From Dugong dugon (Eukaryota > Chordata > Mammalia > Sirenia > Dugongidae): 64,000 bases of DNA. Location of the stretch: positions 57,641,447 to 57,705,446 of the forward strand of contig CM057477.1 in the NCBI GenBank assembly GCA_030035585.1. Reading direction: 5' to 3'. The translations under genes were made by a program, and so were the position numbers. The notes under the pieces were generated by a model. That model was not told where the DNA came from. It did not search any database and worked only from the letters and a program-made list of their open reading frames with translations. Shown here in pieces: positions 58,905-64,000 of this stretch (the stretch's first letter is position 1; every line of letters begins with the position of its first letter).

Positions 58905-59190
58905 GGTTTTTGGATAGTAGATTCTCAACTAAAGTTTGAATACACGTATGCACAATTGTATTACATGGAGGTCTTACATATTTGGTTTATATGATACCTT
59001 TTAACCATACTGAGATTCAGACAGGAAACCCTGGTGGCATAGTGGTTAAGAGCTACGGCTGCTAACCAAAAGGTCTGGAGCTCGAATCCACTAGGTGCTC
59101 CTTGGAAACCCTATGTGGCACAGAATGAGTAGAAAAATACAAACTAACAATAAGATCAGATTGATTTGTAAAACTGCCCACGTACACCCT
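58905..59190. repeat. Duplicated segment, copy B
   Basis: Homologous to copy A (51,480-51,667 plus 53,211-53,240). It holds the uninterrupted RTE target ('agattgatttgtaaaactgc') but is itself interrupted by a SINE fragment at 59,025-59,118. Confidence 0.85.
59025..59118 (+). mobile_element. AfroSINE, 5' half only, plus strand
   Basis: The head 'gaaaccctggtggcatag' through the B-box-like 'gctcgaatcc' to 'aaaccctatgtgg', then an abrupt return to the host segment ('cacagaatgagtag'). The RTE-like tail is missing. Comparison with copy A confirms it is an insertion. Confidence 0.9.
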
Positions 59191-60127
59191 GTATGAATTG
59201 CATAGTACACAAATGAGAAGTCACAAATCTTTCTATCATCCCTATCCTACCCCAACCATGCTTGCTGCACTTGTAGTAATTGTAGCATTTGCAAAGCTAC
59301 AATAAAAATTAAATGGAAAAAGAAAGAAAAAAAATGGGTCTTTGAAAACTGTGCCGAAGACTACGCCAGGAGCCCTTTAAGCTTGATCTAAGCCACAGTG
59401 TTCAATTTGCCTCTGCCCCAGACGAAACGGTATCCATTTGGAATGTTGCATGAAGATGTTCTGCTTTTGTGCAGATAATTGGCTCTAAACAGTCATAGTA
59501 ATTAGCAGCCTCAGGTACTCAGACAGCATTTGGTCACCCATTACCTATTTTGAGCAAATGGGAGGGTATTGGGGTGAGGGGAGCAAATGGGGAAGAGCTA
59601 CAAGTACTGCATTGGCACCTTGCATGGCTGGCTCATGCTGCCTTTCTCCCTCCGGCCCCGTCATTAGAGCCTCTGGCTTCAGGTCTGCAGAGCCTGTGGG
59701 CAAGTGTGGATGTTACCAGCTGTTCCGGCTGGCCTGCTCCTTGCCCTCCACACTTCTGACACGAAGGGGAAATTTCTGTGATGATACTTTCAATCTCAGC
59801 CACTTTGCTTTCACAGTTGCGAGTTTTTTTGCAACAATAACAAGCCAGTAGGGCTGTAGTTAGGGGTTAATTGGGCATAAAGGCAAAATGTGAAAAGACT
59901 CAGGGGTTCATCTCAGGGAGGATTCCAGAGTCATTATAACTGATTGCTACTTTTCTATAATGACTATCTAGCCTAGTGGCAGTACCAGAAACCAAAATGT
60001 GACTGAAGTCATGGGGAAGGAATGCCAAGAGGATATATGCCTATAAACACACACACAAAGGGACAAGTGCAGGGAAAGGAAATAACTCAAAAAGCCACAA
60101 TGGAAATGTTTGGATAAAAATAGAGTA
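59191..60127. other. Apparently unique non-coding DNA
   Basis: No repeat or gene was recognised. It includes a moderately GC-rich stretch (59,640-59,760). Open frames of 69 and 97 residues overlap in two phases and show no domain. Confidence 0.5.
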
Positions 60128-60247
60128 GCTAGTACTTACTGAGCAATTACTACCTGCCAGGCACTGGAAGCAATTTATGTGGATACAAGACTATGACCTG
60201 GTGTCAGTGTTACGCCCATTTTACAGATGAGAAAACACATGGACTTT
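60128..60247 (+). mobile_element. MIR SINE fragment
   Basis: The text 'tactacctgccaggcactgg' followed by 'cattttacagatgagaaaac' is the MIR core and 3' region, an ancient mammalian SINE. Confidence 0.88.
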
Positions 60248-60419
60248 AAAAAAGGCTTAAAAAAATCCAGTGGCGTCACTGGGGGGTGCTGGGGGTGGAA
60301 ACCCCACCAGGTGACACTGTCAGAAGGGGTGACACAAAAATGACTGTCTATAAAATTTTTGTGCAGTGTTTCAGCAGAAATTTATTATTTTTTATAAAAA
60401 TATCTCTGTACTTACTTAT

Positions 60420-60549
60420 GGAACCCTGGTTAAGAGCTACGGCTGCTAACCAAAAGGTGGACAGTTTAAATCCACCAGGCACTCTTTGGAAACTCTATGG
60501 GGCAGTTCTACTCTGTCCTATAGCAATGAGTTTGGTTTGGTTTGGGTTG
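60420..60549 (+). mobile_element. AfroSINE inside the hAT-like copy 2, plus strand
   Basis: Head 'gaaccctggttaagagctac' (internal loss of the A-box region), with the tail cut to 'tagcaatgag' and then a (TTTGG)n run. The flanks GTACTTACTTAT and GTAGTTAGTTAT (60,408-60,419 and 60,550-60,561) are the target duplication. Confidence 0.9.
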
Positions 60550-60593
60550 GTAGTTAGTTATAACATTAAAAACATTTTTTGTAAGCCCAGCTT

Positions 60594-60702
60594 CCAAAAA
60601 AAAAAAAAAAAAAAAAAAAACCAAACCCGTTGCTGTCCAGTCGATTCCGACTCTTAGCGACCCTGTAGGACAGAGTAGAACTGCCCTATAGGATTTCTAA
60701 GG
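60594..60702 (-). mobile_element. AfroSINE, 5'-truncated, inside the hAT-like copy 2
   Basis: Antisense, starting with a long A-run on the plus strand (a T-run tail in SINE orientation), then 'aacccgttgctgtccagtcg'. It is truncated at 'ggatttctaagg'. A perfect 10-bp duplication, AGCCCAGCTT, flanks it (60,584-60,593 and 60,703-60,712). Confidence 0.93.
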
Positions 60703-61294
60703 AGCCCAGCTTACATCTATCAATATACCTACAACTATATGATAATTTACTTTTTGAAACTTCTAATGCACCCTTTCAGGGCTGTCATTATTACCCAATT
60801 ACAATGACACTTTGAATCCCGTGGTTTCATCTGCAGGCACTAAAAGCACATGCTCTTGTTTTCATTGCTGCCTGTGTTTTTATAGTCCCTTATTTTGTCA
60901 AAGTTGCTGGTGTTTTAGCTACAATGTTGTGGTAAGTAGTATTTGTGAACCTATACCAGTAACCTTTTTGAGAAGGAAGTAGTAACTAAAGGAAAAGAAG
61001 GAGAAAATCAAAAAAGGCTTCCGCACAGTTACTAATAATGTTATAACTAATGTTGTTGCACTTCAGTATAAAAAGATTTTACAAAACAATTTTGTTTTTA
61101 ATATTCATATAATCTAAGAAATATTAAATTTAAGCAATTTACAATTATATTTATCACATATTATTCTATGATTAAAGTTGGCAATAAACATTACTAAAGA
61201 TTCCGTATGGTCTGGTATGGGAGGAGGTTCATGGAGTGGTCGATGACACCATGAGTTACCGCACTGGGTGACACCAACCCTAGTGACATCACTG

Positions 61295-61364
61295 AAAAAC
61301 CCTAGAGCTTTATTATTGCTGCAATCCAATAATAAACATCCGAGTCCAAAAAATTTGATAATGA
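61295..61364. repeat. Local ~75-bp repeat, copy 1
   Basis: 'aaccctagagctttattatt' through 'ccaataataaacatccgagt' to 'tttgataatga'. The second copy lies at 63,186-63,262. Confidence 0.88.
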
Positions 61365-61534
61365 TTGAGTTAGTAAGTAGTGATTTAGACCCAAGCAGTC
61401 CCTTCCCAAGGCTCTCGTGGGAGTCCAGGAGACTGGACTTTGGCTTGTGGGCAGTCTGCTATGTTGTAGAGTAACATTCGGCGGGTCCTTGAACTTCAGT
61501 ATCTATCTCTGTAGATGACAGTGGAATTTCCAAA

Positions 61535-61720
61535 TATGATTGACAACCTCCTGCATCAGAATCACCTGAGAAGCTTATTAAAAATGCAGATTTCTAGATG
61601 TCTTCCGGAATCTAATAAATAGGAATTTCTAAGGTGAGACCCCCAAAGCTGCATTAGTACTAAGTCCTCGGAGGGTTTTTAGATTCGATAAAGTTTAAGG
61701 ACTGCTAGACTAGCTGATTT
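61535..61720. mobile_element. MER5-like (hAT-Charlie) element
   Basis: 'ctcctgcatcagaatcacct' followed by 'cttattaaaaatgcagattt' matches the well-known MER5A text (reverse orientation). It is an ancient non-autonomous DNA transposon. Confidence 0.85.
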
Positions 61721-62001
61721 CTAAAGTATCTTCTAAATCTAAAATTACAAGGAAGCTGTCTCATTATTTATAGTCAGATTTTGGTTATTTAAAAATAAAA
61801 ATAGTATTATTCAATGTGAATTATTTTACTCACAAAAGGTGATGTCAATAGCTGTCTTTTATCAGCAAAATGCAAGCCCATCTTCAAAGGATAAAAAGAT
61901 TGATGTTCAAAGATTGAGGAAATTAAAAATTTAGATTTAGGACTATTCCAAAAATGTCCTAAGCAAAAGACAGCATTTTTGTAATCAGATCTTTACAGGT
62001 T

Positions 62002-62137
62002 TTAGGTTGAATTATATGAAACCCATGTTGATACAAGTAAAAAGAGGTAAGTATCAACTATTAGACTGAACCATATGAAATTGTTGATATTCACCTCTTT
62101 TTACTTGTAAAAGCGGATTTCACAAAGTTAACCTAAC
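62002..62137. mobile_element. Palindromic MITE-like element
   Basis: The ends TTAGGTT and AACCTAA enclose a ~57-bp inverted repeat whose inner arms, 'acaagtaaaaagaggt' and 'acctctttttacttgt', pair without mismatch. TA sits at both ends, fitting a mariner-type target. The centre (62,060-62,085) partly repeats the left end. It could fold into a long hairpin if transcribed. Confidence 0.8.
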
Positions 62138-62233
62138 ATACACGTGTATGGGTTGGATATAATGCCTATCACTACAGTTTTTAATTGTCAATTTCTTATT
62201 CTCAGAATGCGGTGCATTCTCCATACACGTCTT

Positions 62234-62440
62234 AAAAAAAAAAAAAAAACTGTTGTCCAGTGGATTCTGACTCATAGCGACCCTATAGAATAGAGTAGAA
62301 CTGCCCCATAGGGTTTCCAAGGCTGTAATCTTTACGGAAGCAGACTGCCACATCTTTCTCCCGCGATGTGGCCGGTGACTTCCAACGGCTGACCTCTCAG
62401 TTAGCAGACAAGTTCTTAACCACTGCGCCACCAGGTCTTC
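62234..62440 (-). mobile_element. AfroSINE, long form, minus strand
   Basis: An A-run on the plus strand (T-run tail in SINE orientation), then 'actgttgtccagtggattct', the middle 'ctttacggaagcagactgcc' and the head 'cttaaccactgcgccaccag'. The flanks CATACACGTC and CATACACCTT suggest the target duplication. Confidence 0.93.
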
Positions 62441-64000
62441 CTTCATACACCTTAGGTGAGGGTATTAATGATGAAATGTCCCGTTCAACATCCCAGACTT
62501 TTTCACAAATCCCTAGATCTTAATAAAAAGACGAATAGTCACCATTACTGTAGACCGATCAGCGATCAAACTAATAATTTAATAACTTATTTGTCCCATC
62601 CATCAGCAAACGGAATCTAACACACAAATACATGCCTCCAACCCTTACCAGCCACAGCCTTTTCTCTAGCTACTCTGCATATGCGAGTTGACCGCGCCCT
62701 TTTGAAAAGCTGTTTCATAGTCTTAATTTTGTCAGCAGCATGGTTTTCCCCACTGTTCATGCCTTTTTCCTCAAACTAAGTATTCAGTCGTCGTCACTAA
62801 AAGCATACCAATAGGAGAAAGAAATCTGAAAGTTAAAAATGAGGTGAAATGACATGGATTTGAATGGATTGAATGCTTCGAGAAGAAATAAAGGCACTAG
62901 AGCTCACTTTGCAGCACGCAACATGCATGCCCTGGTTTCCCTCTGCCTCTCAGTCCTTGGTGCCCGCTCCTAGAGCCAGCGGGATCACTGGGCAGCGCAC
63001 ACTCTAACGAAAGCCTTTCCTAGCCTCTCATTCTGCGGTCAGATTGTTGTCTTCCTCTGATCCTCAGATTATGGAGATAAGGGGATGAATGTACAGCGCT
63101 AAGATTCCCAACCGAGATAGCTTTTCACTCTTTTCGGTAAGAAAGAAGATCAAAAGGAAACTGGCTAATTAGCATACCAAAGGAGAAAAAAACCCTAGAG
63201 CTTTATCCTTGTTGCTATCCAATAATAAACACCCGAGTACAAAAAAGATTATTTGATAATGACTCACAGAATTGAAAGCCTTTGAAACAGCAGCTTCTAG
63301 GGAAAAAAAAAATTTTTTTTTGGAAGGGAAAATAGGCATAATTATACAGAATGCTGCTTACACATGGGGGAGGGGCGCTGGGTTCCTGGGAGACTGAGCT
63401 GCAGAACTATTTTGCCTAAGAACAACGGTGTGGATTGCCTTTATCTGAAAAATTCAAAAAGTTTACAAAATGTTTCAAATCCCTTCCCAAGTAAGCATTC
63501 AACTCTTTCATATTCCAGAAAAACACAGAATTCTTGTCTTTAAAATAAGCATCCCCTTTCCCAGACCAGCACCTAGCCACTGCTTCAGCTCAAAACCAAA
63601 GAAATGTGCAACTCTTTGTGACTCTTCATTCTTCTCTACAGCCTTTTCTGGTTTAGAAACTCTAGTGGTTTCCACAAACACGAAGTTTTTTCAAAGGAGG
63701 AGAACAAAGCAATTGCTTAATTATAAGCGAGTTTTCTGGGGACATATACATAGGAATCCACCAGACCTGTGGAAACAGAATCTTGAAAGAAAGTTAGACC
63801 CTTACTCCTTGGGTTAATAATATTAACGTTGTGGTACTTTTCCTTAGACATAAAGGAGATAGTAACAACTAATCATCTGAATGGATTTTTCAGTAGTCGG
63901 AGCGGGTTTGACTAAGTTGTAAACATGCCTGCCTCTTCCTCCATGGCATGTGTAGACCACTGAACTGTCAATTTGGGCAGATGGTCAGATATGAAGCTGA
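62441..64000. other. Mostly unique non-coding DNA
   Basis: Apart from the local repeat at 63,186-63,262, no element or gene was recognised. A plus-strand open frame of 115 residues (63,470-63,817) has low-complexity, basic composition and no domain, and is probably chance. Confidence 0.5.
63186..63262. repeat. Local ~75-bp repeat, copy 2
   Basis: 'aaccctagagctttatcctt' through 'ccaataataaacacccgagt' to 'tttgataatga'. Homologous to 61,295-61,364. It represents the state of that site before the hAT-like element landed. Confidence 0.88.

Larger units (their letters stand above)
54262..58905 (+). mobile_element. 5'-truncated AfroSINE, split by a minus-strand L1
   Basis: Left remnant at 54,262-54,293 ('tgtatggagcagttctactt') and right remnant at 58,831-58,905 ('ttaccatgagtcaggatcaa', 'cagcaataggttttg'). 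The L1 at 54,294-58,830 lies between the two copies of its target site. Confidence 0.8.
60268..61294. mobile_element. hAT-like non-autonomous DNA transposon, copy 2
   Basis: Inverted ends CAGTGGCGTCACTGGGGG (left) and CCCTAGTGACATCACTG (right). The 8-bp flanks AAAAAATC and AAAAACCC match at six positions. Without two nested SINEs its length is about 766 bp, close to copy 1. The internal text is colinear with copy 1 ('aaaatgactgtctataaaat', 'tttgtgaacctatacca'). No transposase frame is present. Confidence 0.87.

Noticed and set aside
63470..63817. 115-codon open frame in apparently unique DNA
   Set aside because: No recognisable motif, biased composition, and no splice or start context; chance length is plausible, though a homology search was not possible.
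1..64000. A new defence system, biosynthetic cluster or operon
   Set aside because: The window is mammalian repeat-rich DNA; no clustered genes, bacterial signals or intact non-retroelement frames were seen.

Overview
The window is mammalian nuclear DNA, almost certainly from an afrotherian and most likely an elephant or close relative. The evidence is about fifteen copies of a tRNA-headed SINE that ends in an RTE-like tail (the AfroSINE type), two RTE (BovB-clade) LINE copies with (GTT)n ends, and L1 copies of one lineage. No complete host gene, rRNA, tRNA gene or CRISPR array was found. One short minus-strand stretch (51,073-51,250) looks like a host exon and is the only candidate host coding sequence. 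About four fifths of the window is transposable-element DNA, nested several layers deep.

Layout. 1-900 is the tail of a minus-strand L1 that runs off the window. 1,088-7,995 is a MaLR-type LTR split by a plus-strand L1 with a full 5' end (L1-A, 1,337-7,838). 9,730-11,261 is an old L1 cut by a SINE and an LTR. 11,262-20,250 is a stack of old minus-strand L1 sequence carrying a Tigger-like DNA transposon, a small inverted L1 tail and two SINEs. 20,821-21,933 holds two MaLR-type LTRs. 22,841-30,030 is a complete ERV-L provirus (LTR, gag, pro, RT, RNase H, IN, dUTPase, LTR, no env) with a 5-bp target duplication and a solo LTR inside it. 30,540-34,101 is an L1 whose ORF2 has been lost and replaced by an antisense ERV-L remnant (L1-C). 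34,201-41,822 is a second plus-strand L1 with a full 5' end (L1-B). 42-46.8 kb is mostly single-copy or ancient sequence with scattered SINEs and one LTR. 46,888-49,158 is a complete non-coding MaLR element. 49,231-53,210 holds the two RTE copies. 53,290-58,905 is a nest of SINEs, a hAT-like element and a 5'-truncated minus-strand L1. 59-64 kb is mostly unique sequence with a second hAT-like copy, a MIR, a MER5-like element, a palindromic MITE and several SINEs.

How the parts relate. Target-site duplications (TSDs) could be read for most insertions, so their order can be worked out. L1-A and L1-B are colinear relatives with equally long 5' regions. L1-A has lost about 1.1 kb across the ORF1/ORF2 junction, and the 330 bp next to that deletion is virtually identical to L1-B, which points to gene conversion. 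The hAT-like element inserted into a SINE in one place and was hit by SINEs in the other, so the two families overlapped in time. RTE elements probably supply the machinery for the SINEs, because the SINE tails resemble the RTE 3' end. All retroelement reading frames seen are broken, and nothing here looks like an active element.
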